Assembly (NCBI GenBank): GCA_028682915.1
Contig: JAJRAN010000080.1
Coordinates: 1 to 34,205 of the forward strand
Length of the DNA: 34,205 nt
Direction of reading: 5' to 3'
From: Methanomassiliicoccales archaeon
Lineage (GTDB): Archaea > Thermoplasmatota > Thermoplasmata > Methanomassiliicoccales > UBA472
Part shown: piece after piece, positions 21,395 through 29,171 of the stretch
Position numbering within the stretch: the stretch's first letter is position 1
How the letters are laid out: every line of letters starts with the position of its first letter
Position numbers and translations under genes: made by a program
The notes under the pieces: model-generated
What the model was told of the DNA's origin: nothing
The model's input: only the letters and a program-made list of their open reading frames with translations
Database searches by the model: none

Positions 21395-22066
21395 ATGTTG
21401 CGAGAGTGTCAAGAGCATGGCTATTTCCGTGGGGAATTGTGCCCGATATGCGGCGACGCCGGCCGGTTCCTGATGAACGACCAGGAGCTGGAGCAGATAG
21501 GCCGCACCATGGCCGGGGCCTTGCGCCACTTCCCAGAGAAGTTCGGCCTGACCATGGACGAGCAGGGCTTCGTCAACCTCCGGGACTTCATCGCCGCCCT
21601 CAAGCGCCAGCGCGAGCGATACCATTGGATCCGCCCGCATCACATCATCGCCATCGTGGAGACAGACCCCAAGGGCCGATACCAGGTCTCCAACGACCTC
21701 ATCCGGGCGACCTATGGCCATTCCCTGCCCCTCAACCTGAATCTGCCGACCGATAACATTCCCGAGACGCTCTACTATCCAACCACGCCGGAGGAGGCCG
21801 ACATCCTCCTGGAAACTGGCCTCAAGCCCTCCGACCGCAAGCTGGTCCACCTCTCCAAGACCTACAACGATGCCCGCAACGCCGGCCTGGTCAGGACCGA
21901 GAACCCGATCATCTTGGAGATTGACACCAAGAAGCTGATCAAGGACAACGGCCCGCTCATCCAGAGGGCCGGGCGCACCGTGTTCTTGACCCAGGAGGTC
22001 GCGCCCGCCTACCTGCGCCGCGCCGAGCAGCCAGAGGAGCAGACCGAGGAGATCAAGGCAGAGTGA
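21395..22066 (+). CDS. kptA: RNA 2'-phosphotransferase (Tpt1/KptA), archaeal type with N-terminal zinc motif
   Basis: 223 residues from the ATG at 21395 (229 from ATG 21377). KptA/Tpt1 removes 2'-phosphates from RNA ends with NAD. The N-terminus has a likely zinc motif of the archaeal branch (CQEHGYFRGELCPICG). The catalytic core follows: GALRHFPEKFGL with the Arg-His pair, a winged-helix-like FVNLRDFIAAL, GRYQVSNDLIRATYGHS with further catalytic Arg, and the TGLKPSDRKLVHLSKTYNDA block, ending in the RTVFLTQEVAPAYL strand. Archaeal tRNA splicing does not leave a 2'-phosphate, so the physiological substrate is unclear. No operon partner is evident. Confidence 0.9.
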   Translation: MLRECQEHGYFRGELCPICGDAGRFLMNDQELEQIGRTMAGALRHFPEKFGLTMDEQGFVNLRDFIAALKRQRERYHWIRPHHIIAIVETDPKGRYQVSNDLIRATYGHSLPLNLNLPTDNIPETLYYPTTPEEADILLETGLKPSDRKLVHLSKTYNDARNAGLVRTENPIILEIDTKKLIKDNGPLIQRAGRTVFLTQEVAPAYLRRAEQPEEQTEEIKAE

Positions 22067-22106
22067 GCTCCCCTTTCGACAATTTCGCGCACCTTCCCGT
22101 AAGCTT

Positions 22107-22114
22107 GATTTAGC
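22107..22114 (+). promoter_or_regulatory. TATA-like box for the DUF2797 gene
   Basis: GATTTAGC lies about 25 bp before the ATG at 22136 (leaderless geometry) and is followed by the shared block GCGCAGAGT (22119-22127). Confidence 0.45.
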
Positions 22115-22135
22115 CTTCGCGCAGAGTGCTAGCCG

Positions 22136-23029
22136 ATGTTCGTCCGGGCCGACCGGCTGCTTCGAGGCGAGAGGGTCAGTTGGTACTCCAGGCATGCCCT
22201 TTGGTACTACTGGGACGGCTTCCGCCCGCATCTGGACCTCTTCGATCTGGAGAAGCAGGAGATGGAATCCCTGGACCTAGCGCGCCGCCTGAGGACGGTC
22301 GACCTGGTGGTGTCCGAGGAGCGCGAGTGCGTCGGGAGCTTCGATGGTCCTAGTTACGTCCCGTGCCCCAGCCGGTCCAGGGTCAGTGGGCCCTTCGACC
22401 AGTGCCGCGCCTGCGCCGGGACTTGGATACCCGTCCAGGAGTGCCTCTTCGAGCCGCAGTGCACCGGCGACCTATGTGACTCCCCCTTGTGCAGGAAGGT
22501 GCATGTGGTCTACGCCACGTTCTTCGGAGACCTGGTGAAGATCGGGATGACCGCGGGGTCGCGGCTCGAGGAGCGGGCCATAGAACAGGGCGCGGACGCG
22601 GTTGTGCGACTATCCGAGTTCCCCAACCGGCTCGCGGCCAGGGATGCGGAGAAGGACATCTCTAGGAAGCTGCGGGCACCGCAGAGGGTGTTGGGGAGGC
22701 AGGTCGCTGCCGAGATCGCCAGGAGCCCGAGGGAGAGCGAGCTGAAGGAGAAGTACGAGAGGATCTCCGCCTCGATCGGGAACGACTACGAGCTCCTGGG
22801 AGAGAGGATGCTAATCCTGGACGGCTACCCGGGAAGGGATCGGCTGGCGGAGCTCCAGGCACCGCCCGAGCTTGCCATGGTCGCGGGCTCGCATTCCGGA
22901 AATCTCCTAGGGCTGAAGGGTAGGTATCTCTTCTATGAGGACATGGAAGGGAAGGCGCTCATGCTCGCCATGTCCGAGCTCCCCTCCCGCTTCCTGGAGC
23001 TAGCAGGGGAAAGGGATAATAGAGGGTGA
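22136..23029 (+). CDS. DUF2797 family protein (GIY-YIG-like segment)
   Basis: 297 residues, fitting DUF2797, a family without a settled function. The centre carries VHVVYATFFGDLVKIGMT followed by Arg-x-x-x-Arg and EQGADAVVRLSEFPNRLAA region, which resembles a GIY-YIG nuclease-like layout (inference). Upstream is a Cys-rich part with CRAC and several further Cys (residues about 90-120: QCRACAGTW, EPQCTGDLCDSPLCRK), a possible zinc site. The N-terminal third and the C-terminal end (GNLLGLKGRYLFYED) are typical of the family. The start is the ATG at leaderless distance from its TATA-like box. Confidence 0.75.
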   Translation: MFVRADRLLRGERVSWYSRHALWYYWDGFRPHLDLFDLEKQEMESLDLARRLRTVDLVVSEERECVGSFDGPSYVPCPSRSRVSGPFDQCRACAGTWIPVQECLFEPQCTGDLCDSPLCRKVHVVYATFFGDLVKIGMTAGSRLEERAIEQGADAVVRLSEFPNRLAARDAEKDISRKLRAPQRVLGRQVAAEIARSPRESELKEKYERISASIGNDYELLGERMLILDGYPGRDRLAELQAPPELAMVAGSHSGNLLGLKGRYLFYEDMEGKALMLAMSELPSRFLELAGERDNRG

Positions 23030-23056
23030 GGTGCCTTCGGAGGCTCAGTGAGATAA

Positions 23057-24004
23057 ATGAGCCAGGTCCTTAAGCCAAGCGAGGTTGAGGGCAAGTTCGG
23101 GAAGCTCTTCTGCCGCGGCGTCTACGTCATGGTCGATGAGGCCGAGGGGAGGGCACGCATCATCGAGGAGTGCTCGGCCAGGGGGCCGGTGGAGTGGGAC
23201 GCGGTGAACCGTAAGCGAGCCGGCGGGGCCATCACCGACATCCGGGTCGAGGGCACCACCCTGGTGATGGACACGATAATCGGCGAGAAGGAGGTGAGGT
23301 TCGGCCCCGCCTCCAAGGACCTCGGCGGCCAGGGGCTGAAGTCCCTTAAAGTCGAGGGCAATTTGGTCAAGACCACCTGGGTCGGGCTGGCGGGAGCGAG
23401 CGTGGGTATCGGCGCCTGCCTGCCGCAAGGCCCGGGGACGATCGAGGCCGTCTATCCCGACGACGCCAAGGTGGGCGGCGCCAACCGCATCGAGGTCACC
23501 ATCACGACCCCCAAGATGATCCGGGCGGTGTTCGCGGTCGATGACACCGACACCAAGGAGAAGGGGGCGTCCTGGGTGCTAATGCTCAAGGCGGCGAGGG
23601 AGGCGCCAGTCGGCCACTTCCTGACGCATCGGATAGTCCAGCTCAACCCTGATGTCAAGGAGAAGACCACCCAGTGCGTCGCGGTCAGCGTCTCCTTCGC
23701 GGTCAAGGAGGAGGAGTTCCCCGCTCTGAGGCGGCATTTCATCAATTACCTGAAGCAAGGGACGTACTCGCAGAACACCTCGCTGGCGGTGTTCAGGGGG
23801 CTGCGGATACCCGAGGCGGTCCGCGATTACGGCCTGAGGGCCAAGCGGGAGGTCATGAAAGTGGAAGACGCCCGTTCCGTCGCCCGGAAGGGCGGGGTGG
23901 AGCTGGTGGAGATCACAGGCCCGCGGGGCGCCATAGGGGCCATGGCCGGCCTGGGCTGCCATGACCTGGGCATCGAGGCTGCCGGGCTACCGGAGGACTT
24001 CTGA
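23057..24004 (+). CDS. Methanogenesis marker protein 11 / TiaS-like family protein (putative)
   Basis: 315 residues. The central block AVFAVDDTDTKEKGASWVLML resembles the DDTD nucleotide-binding signature of TiaS (agmatidine synthase), followed by HRIVQLNPDVKEKTTQCVAV, which is like the TiaS asparagine-proline and Lys-Thr block. The arrangement with an N-terminal GVYVMVDEAEG domain and a C-terminal GPRGAIGAMAGLG glycine-rich end recalls methanogenesis marker protein 11. This is recognition from memory, not a search. The function of that marker is unknown. It follows DUF2797 by 27 bp and may share a transcript. If correct, a methanogen-linked gene is kept in an organism whose one-carbon genes here are THF-type. 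Confidence 0.55.
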   Translation: MSQVLKPSEVEGKFGKLFCRGVYVMVDEAEGRARIIEECSARGPVEWDAVNRKRAGGAITDIRVEGTTLVMDTIIGEKEVRFGPASKDLGGQGLKSLKVEGNLVKTTWVGLAGASVGIGACLPQGPGTIEAVYPDDAKVGGANRIEVTITTPKMIRAVFAVDDTDTKEKGASWVLMLKAAREAPVGHFLTHRIVQLNPDVKEKTTQCVAVSVSFAVKEEEFPALRRHFINYLKQGTYSQNTSLAVFRGLRIPEAVRDYGLRAKREVMKVEDARSVARKGGVELVEITGPRGAIGAMAGLGCHDLGIEAAGLPEDF

Positions 24005-24072
24005 GCCTCCTTCCCGCGGTGACCGCCAATGCCGTTTCCGTATGACGTATCCCGCGCAAGGATGCAGGAAAG

Positions 24073-24081
24073 TTAGATATC
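24073..24081 (+). promoter_or_regulatory. TATA-like box for uppS
   Basis: TTAGATATC lies about 30 bp before the ATG at 24108. A purine-rich GAGGAGGGAG follows at 24095-24104. Both point to 24108 as the original start. Confidence 0.4.
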
Positions 24082-24107
24082 ACAGTCCACGATTGAGGAG
24101 GGAGCTC

Positions 24108-24196
24108 ATGGAGGCCTAGGCATCGTCAAGAACGAGATCTCCAGGGTCATCGCCAACACCGCCTACCAGACCTACGAGAAGCGGCTGCTCAAGGAG
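24108..24196 (+). other. N-terminal uppS coding stretch out of frame with its ATG
   Basis: From about 24119 onward the uppS frame is open and encodes the family-typical N-terminus (NTAYQTYEKRLLKEV just before the annotated GTG). The only good start, ATG at 24108 with Shine-Dalgarno and TATA box, is one base out of frame and meets a TAG after three codons. One extra G around 24111-24115 would join them. It is either a sequencing or assembly error, a real frameshift, or use of an unusual start. Confidence 0.5.
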
Positions 24197-24907
24197 GTGC
24201 TGGAGGACAAGGTCCCTCGCCACATCGCCATCATCATGGACGGGAACCGCCGCTTCGCCCGGGAGTTCGGCCTGCGCCCCGAGGAAGGCCACGTGAAAGG
24301 CAAGGACAAGCTGGAGGAGGTAATGGAATGGTGCCTAGACCTGGGCATCAAGGTCCTCACGGTGTACGCCTTCAGCACCGAGAACCTGAAGCGCGACCCC
24401 CAGGAGATCGAGTACCTCATGCACATCTTCGAGGAGAACTTCTACAAGCTGGGGGACGACGAGCGCATCCAGAAGCACGGGATCAGGCTCACCGTCCTGG
24501 GACAGAGGGAGCTATTGCCGAAGAAGGTGCAGGAGGCGATCGATTACGCGGAGGCCAAGACCGCCCCTTATTCTAACTATTACTATAATATCGCCATCGC
24601 CTACGGCAGCCGCCAGGAGATAATCCAGGCCATCAAGGGGATCGCCCAGGAAGTCAAGGACGGCAGGCTGAAGGTGGAGCAGATCGACGAGGACGTCGTC
24701 AACAAGTTCCTCTACACCGCGGAGTTCCCGGACCCTGACCTGATCCTGAGGACCTCCGGGGAGGAAAGGGTCTCCAACTTCCTGCTCTGGCAGCTCGCCT
24801 ACTCCGAGCTGTACTTCACCGACGTGTACTGGCCCGGCTTCCGCAAGGTCGATTTCCTAAGGGCCATCCGCTCCTATCAGATGCGCCAGCGTCGCTTCGG
24901 CAAGTGA
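24197..24907 (+). CDS. uppS: Cis-prenyltransferase, (un)decaprenyl diphosphate synthase family
   Basis: At least 236 residues from the GTG at 24197; the natural protein is probably about 25 residues longer (see 24108-24196). It adds isoprene units in cis to make the lipid carrier for glycan assembly, using the conserved catalytic Asp in HIAIIMDGNRRFAR. Further motifs are GHVKGKDKLEEV, LTVYAFSTENLKR with the substrate Phe-Ser-x-x-Asn, and the C-terminal PDPDLILRTSGEERVSNFLLWQLAYSEL region, with YWPGFRKVDFLRAI at the end. The family match is complete, and product length is not readable. The GTG has AAGGAG immediately before it, too close for a good ribosome site. Confidence 0.93.
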   Translation: MLEDKVPRHIAIIMDGNRRFAREFGLRPEEGHVKGKDKLEEVMEWCLDLGIKVLTVYAFSTENLKRDPQEIEYLMHIFEENFYKLGDDERIQKHGIRLTVLGQRELLPKKVQEAIDYAEAKTAPYSNYYYNIAIAYGSRQEIIQAIKGIAQEVKDGRLKVEQIDEDVVNKFLYTAEFPDPDLILRTSGEERVSNFLLWQLAYSELYFTDVYWPGFRKVDFLRAIRSYQMRQRRFGK

Positions 24908-24973
24908 TTCGCCTCCACCATCCGCCCTGCGGCGGCAAAAAGGATAACCTGTGCCGGGCATACTCTGGCACCG

Positions 24974-25891
24974 ATGAGCGCTCTGTCGCGGAAGGTCCTG
25001 GAGGGGCTGAAGGCCAAGGGCTGGGCAGGGGGGATCGTCCCATTCGAACGGGCCCGTGATCTAGAAAGTGACATCGGTCCGCTGGTGGAGGGGGGATTGG
25101 TCGCCAAGGCGGTCCAGGAGGCGTACCTCAAGGACTTCAGGTACGAGGCCCGAGAGCAGCTGTCCGACCCCCGCTCGATAATTGTCATCGCCGTCCCCCA
25201 GCCGAGGATGCGGGTGCACTTCACCTTCCATGGCAAGGTCATACCCGCGATCGTCCCCCCCACCTACGCCAATGCTTGGACCGTGATCAATGGCGCGAAG
25301 GCGGCGCTGGAGGCCGCCACCCAGGATGAGGGGGGCAGGTTCGAGAAGGCCACGCTTCCCTTGAAGACCCTTGCGGCCCGGACCGGCCTGGTGAGATACG
25401 GCCGCAACAACATCACCTATCTTCCGGAACGTGGCAGCTACCACCGGCTGGTCGCATTCTATTCCAACCTGGACCTTGGGGTGGACCAATGGCAGGAGAG
25501 GGAGGCGCTTCCCGCCTGCAGGACCTGCAACCTATGCAAGGAGGCCTGCCCGGCCTCGGTTATCTCCGATGATCGGTTCTTGATTCGAGTCGAGAACTGC
25601 CTGACCTTCCTGAACGAGATGCCCTCGGATAGGCCGTTCCCCGAGCAGGTGAGGACCGATTGGCACAACGCCATAGTGGGCTGCATGCGCTGCCAGGATG
25701 CCTGCCCCTACGACAAGGCGATGAAGGATTGGACCGAGGAGGGGGAGCGCTTCTCCGAGGAGGAGACCCTCTACCTGCTGCGGGGCGAGTTCTCCGGCCC
25801 CTACGCCAAGGCGATGAACGAGAAGCTGGAGAGGTGCGGCCTGGACCTGACGATATTCCCGCGCAACCTCGCGGCCCTCCTCGGCCTTTGA
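24974..25891 (+). CDS. QueG-like double [4Fe-4S] protein
   Basis: 305 residues, shorter than typical epoxyqueuosine reductase (about 380). The C-terminal half holds two [4Fe-4S] sites of the QueG/reductive dehalogenase type: CRTCNLCKEACP, ENCLTF and CMRCQDACP. The N-terminal half resembles the QueG substrate or cobalamin-binding region (RSIIVIAVPQPRM, LPLKTLAARTGLVRYGRNNITY). Archaea do not normally make queuosine, so a different reductase role is likely. Many archaeal and anaerobe genomes encode such QueG-like proteins of unknown substrate. Corrinoid use would fit the AcsE and radical SAM context, but this is inference. Confidence 0.85.
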   Translation: MSALSRKVLEGLKAKGWAGGIVPFERARDLESDIGPLVEGGLVAKAVQEAYLKDFRYEAREQLSDPRSIIVIAVPQPRMRVHFTFHGKVIPAIVPPTYANAWTVINGAKAALEAATQDEGGRFEKATLPLKTLAARTGLVRYGRNNITYLPERGSYHRLVAFYSNLDLGVDQWQEREALPACRTCNLCKEACPASVISDDRFLIRVENCLTFLNEMPSDRPFPEQVRTDWHNAIVGCMRCQDACPYDKAMKDWTEEGERFSEEETLYLLRGEFSGPYAKAMNEKLERCGLDLTIFPRNLAALLGL

Positions 25892-25917
25892 GCCTCCGAA
25901 GGCGCCTTCCCATCTTT

Positions 25918-25926
25918 CTTATATCC
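25918..25926 (+). promoter_or_regulatory. TATA-like box for the B12-radical SAM gene
   Basis: CTTATATCC lies about 42 bp upstream of the ATG at 25964. GAGGAG sits close to the ATG, so a short leader with a Shine-Dalgarno is likely. Confidence 0.5.
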
Positions 25927-25963
25927 CCACCCCTCTCTCCGCTCGTCCCTGAGGAGAGCTCGG

Positions 25964-27691
25964 ATGGCCAAGCAGGACCTGATACTCATCCACGCGCCGA
26001 GCGTGTACGACTTCCGCAAGGAGTTCCTGTTCTACGGACCGGTCTCCGACCTCGTGCCCTCCACGCCCGTGTTCGAGATGTACCCCTTCGGCTTCATGAC
26101 CTTGGCCGCGCACCTGCACAAGCTCGGCTACAAGGTCAGGATAGTGAACCTGGCCAGCATGATGCTCAACGACCCGAGGCTGGACGTCCCTGAGTTCCTG
26201 AGGAGACTGGACGCCCGGGTCTTCGGCATCGACCTCCATTGGCTGCCTCACGCCCATGGCTCCTTGGCCGTGGCCGAGATCGTCAGGCGCCTGCACCCGG
26301 GGTCCAAGGTGCTCTTCGGAGGCTACTCCAGCACCTACTACCATCGCGAGCTGGTCCGATACCCGCAGGTCGACATGGTCATGCGCGGCGATTCGACGGA
26401 GGTGCCGGTGGCGGAGCTCTTCGCGGCCCTGGACAAGGACGGCGACCTGGAGAAGGTGCAGAACCTCACGTGGAAGGACGAGAGGGGCGTTCATGAGAAC
26501 CCTTTCACCTTCGTACCCGAGGACATCGACTACATCGAGATCGACTACGGCTGGATCATCAGGTCGGTCATCAGGCACCGCGACCTGGAGGGGCACAAGC
26601 CCTTCAAGGACTGGGACCGGTACCCGTTGACGGTCGCCTTCACCGTCCGAGGCTGCCAGCAGCAATGCCTGGTGTGCGGGGGATGCAGCTCGGCCATGAA
26701 GGGGTTCTTGGGGAGGGCGAGGCCGGCGTTCCGCTCGCCAGAGCTCGTGGCGCAGGACATCCGCAGCATACAGGACTACCTGAAGGCGCCGACCTTCGTG
26801 GTGGGGGACGTGAGAGCGGGCGGCAAGCGCTACGCCGAGAGATTCTTCTCCGAGGCCAAGCGCCTGGGCATTGACAACCCCGTGGTGCTGGAACTGTTCG
26901 TGCCAGCGGAGGCGCAGTACTATCGCGATGCGAGGACCGCCTTCCCGAGCTACTCCATCGAGTTCTCTCCCGATTCCCACGATGAGCAGGTCCGCCACGC
27001 CCTAGGGAGGAGGTTCGACACCAGCTCCATGGAGAGGACGGTGCAGCTGGCATTGCAGAACGACTGCCGGCGCTTCGACCTCTTCTTCATGATCGGGCTC
27101 CCTCAGCAGACCAGGGAGTGCGCCTTGGATTCCGCCAAGTACGCCAAGCGATTGCATGAGATCACCTCCAGCGACAAGAGGCTCTTTGTCTTCGAATCCC
27201 CGCTCGCCCCGTTCCTTGACCCAGGCAGTTACGCCTTCGAGCATGCCGAGGAAGTGGGATACAAGCTGCTGGCCAGAACGCTGGAGGAGCACCGCTCTAG
27301 ATTGGCATCGCCGTCCTGGAAGTATGTGCTCTCCTTCGAGACCAAGTGGATGAGCCGCGATGAAATCGTGGACGCTTCCTACGACGCCGCGGACCTGTTG
27401 AGCCGGGCCAGGTTCGAGAGCGGCCTTTTCGACCAGGATGAGCTCGGCGCGAGGCTGGAACGGACCGACATGGCACGCGAGATGATGCGGGAGATCGACT
27501 CGGCCATGGCCATCAAGGACCCAAGCGACAGAAGCGCCAGGTTCGAGGAGCTGCGCGAGAAGGGGCGGGAGCTGATGGAGTCCACCATCTGCCAGAAGAG
27601 CGACCTGGAATGGGAGTCGCACGGCATATTGAAGAGCGTCCCCCGGGCCGTGTTCAGCCTCGTGAGGGGGAAGGGGAAGCGCAAGGGCTAG
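25964..27691 (+). CDS. B12-binding domain/radical SAM protein (Ta0216-like)
   Basis: 575 residues. An N-terminal B12-binding domain (about 1-170: LILIHAPSVYDF, PFGFMTLAAHLHKLGYKVRI, VLFGGYSSTYYHRELV) is followed by a radical SAM core with the CxxxCxxC motif in VRGCQQQCLVCGG near residue 230. A GGxSS-type motif (GYSS, GGCSS) and a C-terminal helical region of about 150 residues follow. Such proteins carry out radical methylation or cyclisation reactions. The layout recalls the archaeal Ta0216-type family, from memory only. No substrate can be given. Confidence 0.85.
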   Translation: MAKQDLILIHAPSVYDFRKEFLFYGPVSDLVPSTPVFEMYPFGFMTLAAHLHKLGYKVRIVNLASMMLNDPRLDVPEFLRRLDARVFGIDLHWLPHAHGSLAVAEIVRRLHPGSKVLFGGYSSTYYHRELVRYPQVDMVMRGDSTEVPVAELFAALDKDGDLEKVQNLTWKDERGVHENPFTFVPEDIDYIEIDYGWIIRSVIRHRDLEGHKPFKDWDRYPLTVAFTVRGCQQQCLVCGGCSSAMKGFLGRARPAFRSPELVAQDIRSIQDYLKAPTFVVGDVRAGGKRYAERFFSEAKRLGIDNPVVLELFVPAEAQYYRDARTAFPSYSIEFSPDSHDEQVRHALGRRFDTSSMERTVQLALQNDCRRFDLFFMIGLPQQTRECALDSAKYAKRLHEITSSDKRLFVFESPLAPFLDPGSYAFEHAEEVGYKLLARTLEEHRSRLASPSWKYVLSFETKWMSRDEIVDASYDAADLLSRARFESGLFDQDELGARLERTDMAREMMREIDSAMAIKDPSDRSARFEELREKGRELMESTICQKSDLEWESHGILKSVPRAVFSLVRGKGKRKG

Positions 27692-27738
27692 CCATCACGC
27701 CCCCGGTGATTTCGCTTTCTGATAGCCGAGGCGAAATT

Positions 27739-27748
27739 GGCTATATCC
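27739..27748 (+). promoter_or_regulatory. TATA-like box for the 26-residue microprotein
   Basis: GGCTATATCC lies about 32 bp upstream of the ATG at 27775; GAGGAAGG sits within the usual distance of that ATG. Confidence 0.45.
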
Positions 27749-27774
27749 CCGAGCCCGAATCGAGGAAGGCTACC

Positions 27775-27855
27775 ATGAGATTCAAGACGTTTCTTATCCT
27801 AAGCATGGGCGTAGTGTCCAGTGCGGCTTTGTTCGTGATCGCCGTCTCCCTTTGA
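27775..27855 (+). CDS. Single-TM microprotein, 26 residues
   Basis: The peptide (MRFKTFLILSMGVVSSAALF, then VIAVSL) has a basic N-terminus and one hydrophobic helix through its whole length. It has a TATA-like box of the same type as folD and the radical SAM gene, and a good Shine-Dalgarno (GAGGAAGG), which is why it is kept despite its size. No family is recognised. It could be a membrane regulator or a leader peptide of the Cys-rich protein 130 bp downstream. Chance is possible. Confidence 0.45.
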   Translation: MRFKTFLILSMGVVSSAALFVIAVSL

Positions 27856-27948
27856 GCGACGACGTCTGCTCAGATACCTGGACACCTTAGCGCCGCTCGG
27901 TTCGATACTTGCACCATCCAGTTCGAGCCTTGAGCCAAAACGGACTTG

Positions 27949-27977
27949 ACCTCGGCAAGGGACTCGGCGTCCGAGGT
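27949..27977. repeat. Inverted repeat upstream of the Cys-rich protein gene
   Basis: ACCTCGG (27949-27955) pairs with CCGAGGT (27971-27977), loop 15 nt, ending 6 bp before the ATG at 27984. It could be an operator or a leader hairpin. Confidence 0.35.
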
Positions 27978-27983
27978 AAATAG

Positions 27984-28244
27984 ATGCCTAGATTATCCGG
28001 AATAGTGGCTTTGGGCCTCATAGGCCTGGTGATGATGTCCGCGTTGGCAGTGAGCGCCTATGCGGCGAACGCTCAGAACGAGACCGTCTTGAGCGACGGC
28101 AGCTGCAGCGGAGACTGCGACAGGACGATGCAGCAGGACCGCGACGGCTCCTGCGGGCAATGCGCCGACGATTGCGACGGCACGCCCGACCAGATCCAGC
28201 AGAGGGACCGCGACCGCTCATGCGACTGCGTCTGCGTGAACTGA
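27984..28244 (+). CDS. Secreted Cys-rich small protein
   Basis: 86 residues. A signal peptide is evident (hydrophobic IVALGLIGLVMMSALAVSA, then AYAANA). The mature part has eight Cys in three clusters (GSCSGDC, SCGQCADDC, RSCDCVC) and many Asp, Gln and Arg residues, with the repeated motif QQDRDGS / QQRDRDRS. This could bind metal or form disulfides outside the cell. No family is recognised. The neighbouring TM microprotein upstream shares its strand; the two may form a small exported system, which is speculation. Confidence 0.7.
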   Translation: MPRLSGIVALGLIGLVMMSALAVSAYAANAQNETVLSDGSCSGDCDRTMQQDRDGSCGQCADDCDGTPDQIQQRDRDRSCDCVCVN

Positions 28245-28281
28245 GGTCGTGTCCAAACCCCTTCCTTCATTCTTTCTGCGG

Positions 28282-29088
28282 TCAGCTCTTTTCCCCTAGC
28301 TCGGTGCTTCTCTTGGTTGCGGCCTCGACGGCGTCGATGAAGGCGCCACGCACCCCCGCCTCCTCGAGCACCCTCAGGCCCTCGATGGTCGTGCCTGCGG
28401 GGGAGGCGACCATGTCCTTCCCCGCGGCGGGGTGGATCCCGGTGTCCAGGACGGTCTTGGCCGCACCGAACACGGTCTGCGCGGCCAGCTTGACGGCTAC
28501 GTCCCTGGGCAGGCCGGAGAGCACGCCTCCATCGGCCATCGACTCTATGACCAGGTAGACGAAGGCGGGGCCGCTCCCGGACAGGCCAGTCACCGCGTCC
28601 AGCAGCTTCTCGTCCACGGGCAGGGCCATGCCGACCGATTGCAGGACGCGAAGCACGAGGTCGCGGTCCTCGGCCTTGGCGAACTTGCCCAGGGCAAAGG
28701 CCGACGCGGAAGCGCCGACTAGGCAGGGCTGGTTGGGCATCACCCGCACCACGCGCACGCCGGCGTTCAACCTCGACTCGATGTAGGTTATCTTGATCCC
28801 CGCGGCGATGCTGATCACCAGATGCTCCGGGCTCAGGTAGGGCTTGAGCTCCTCCAGCACCGTCCCCATCTGCTGGGGCTTGACGGCCAACAGTAGGACG
28901 TGCGCGAAGCGGGCCACCTCAACGTTGTCGTTGGTGGCCTTGACGCTCAAGGTCCGGGAGATGTAGTCCCGGCGCTCCTTGATGACCTCCCCGGTTATCA
29001 CCTCGTCCTTCGTGGCAATGCCAGCAGAGACTATCCCTTTCATCAAAGCCTCGGCCATGTTTCCCGCGCCAATGAAACCGATCCTCAT
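28282..29088 (-). CDS. proC: Pyrroline-5-carboxylate reductase
   Basis: 268 residues, full length. ProC makes proline from pyrroline-5-carboxylate with NAD(P)H. The Rossmann start is [18 protein letters not shown], then [31 protein letters not shown], and the C-terminal substrate-site motif [19 protein letters not shown]. The C-terminal end ([20 protein letters not shown]) is typical. It follows the PfpI-like gene on the same strand with an 83-bp gap containing its own TATA-like box. Confidence 0.96.
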   Translation of the reverse strand: MRIGFIGAGNMAEALMKGIVSAGIATKDEVITGEVIKERRDYISRTLSVKATNDNVEVARFAHVLLLAVKPQQMGTVLEELKPYLSPEHLVISIAAGIKITYIESRLNAGVRVVRVMPNQPCLVGASASAFALGKFAKAEDRDLVLRVLQSVGMALPVDEKLLDAVTGLSGSGPAFVYLVIESMADGGVLSGLPRDVAVKLAAQTVFGAAKTVLDTGIHPAAGKDMVASPAGTTIEGLRVLEEAGVRGAFIDAVEAATKRSTELGEKS

Positions 29089-29145
29089 GACAAACGCCCC
29101 CGTCCAGCCATGCGTGGCTAGCGGATACGTCCTATCTTCGAGACA

Positions 29146-29157
29146 GTATTTAAAAAG
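29146..29157 (-). promoter_or_regulatory. TATA-like box for proC
   Basis: On the minus strand this reads CTTTTTAAATAC, about 60 bp upstream of the proC ATG and just after the PfpI-like stop. Confidence 0.45.
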
Positions 29158-29171
29158 TTGGAGGTGGGACC

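Noticed and set aside
27856-27983. tRNA-like GTTCGA stretches (GGTTCGATAC, AGTTCGAGCC)
   Set aside because: No acceptor stem, D-arm or anticodon arm can be formed around them.
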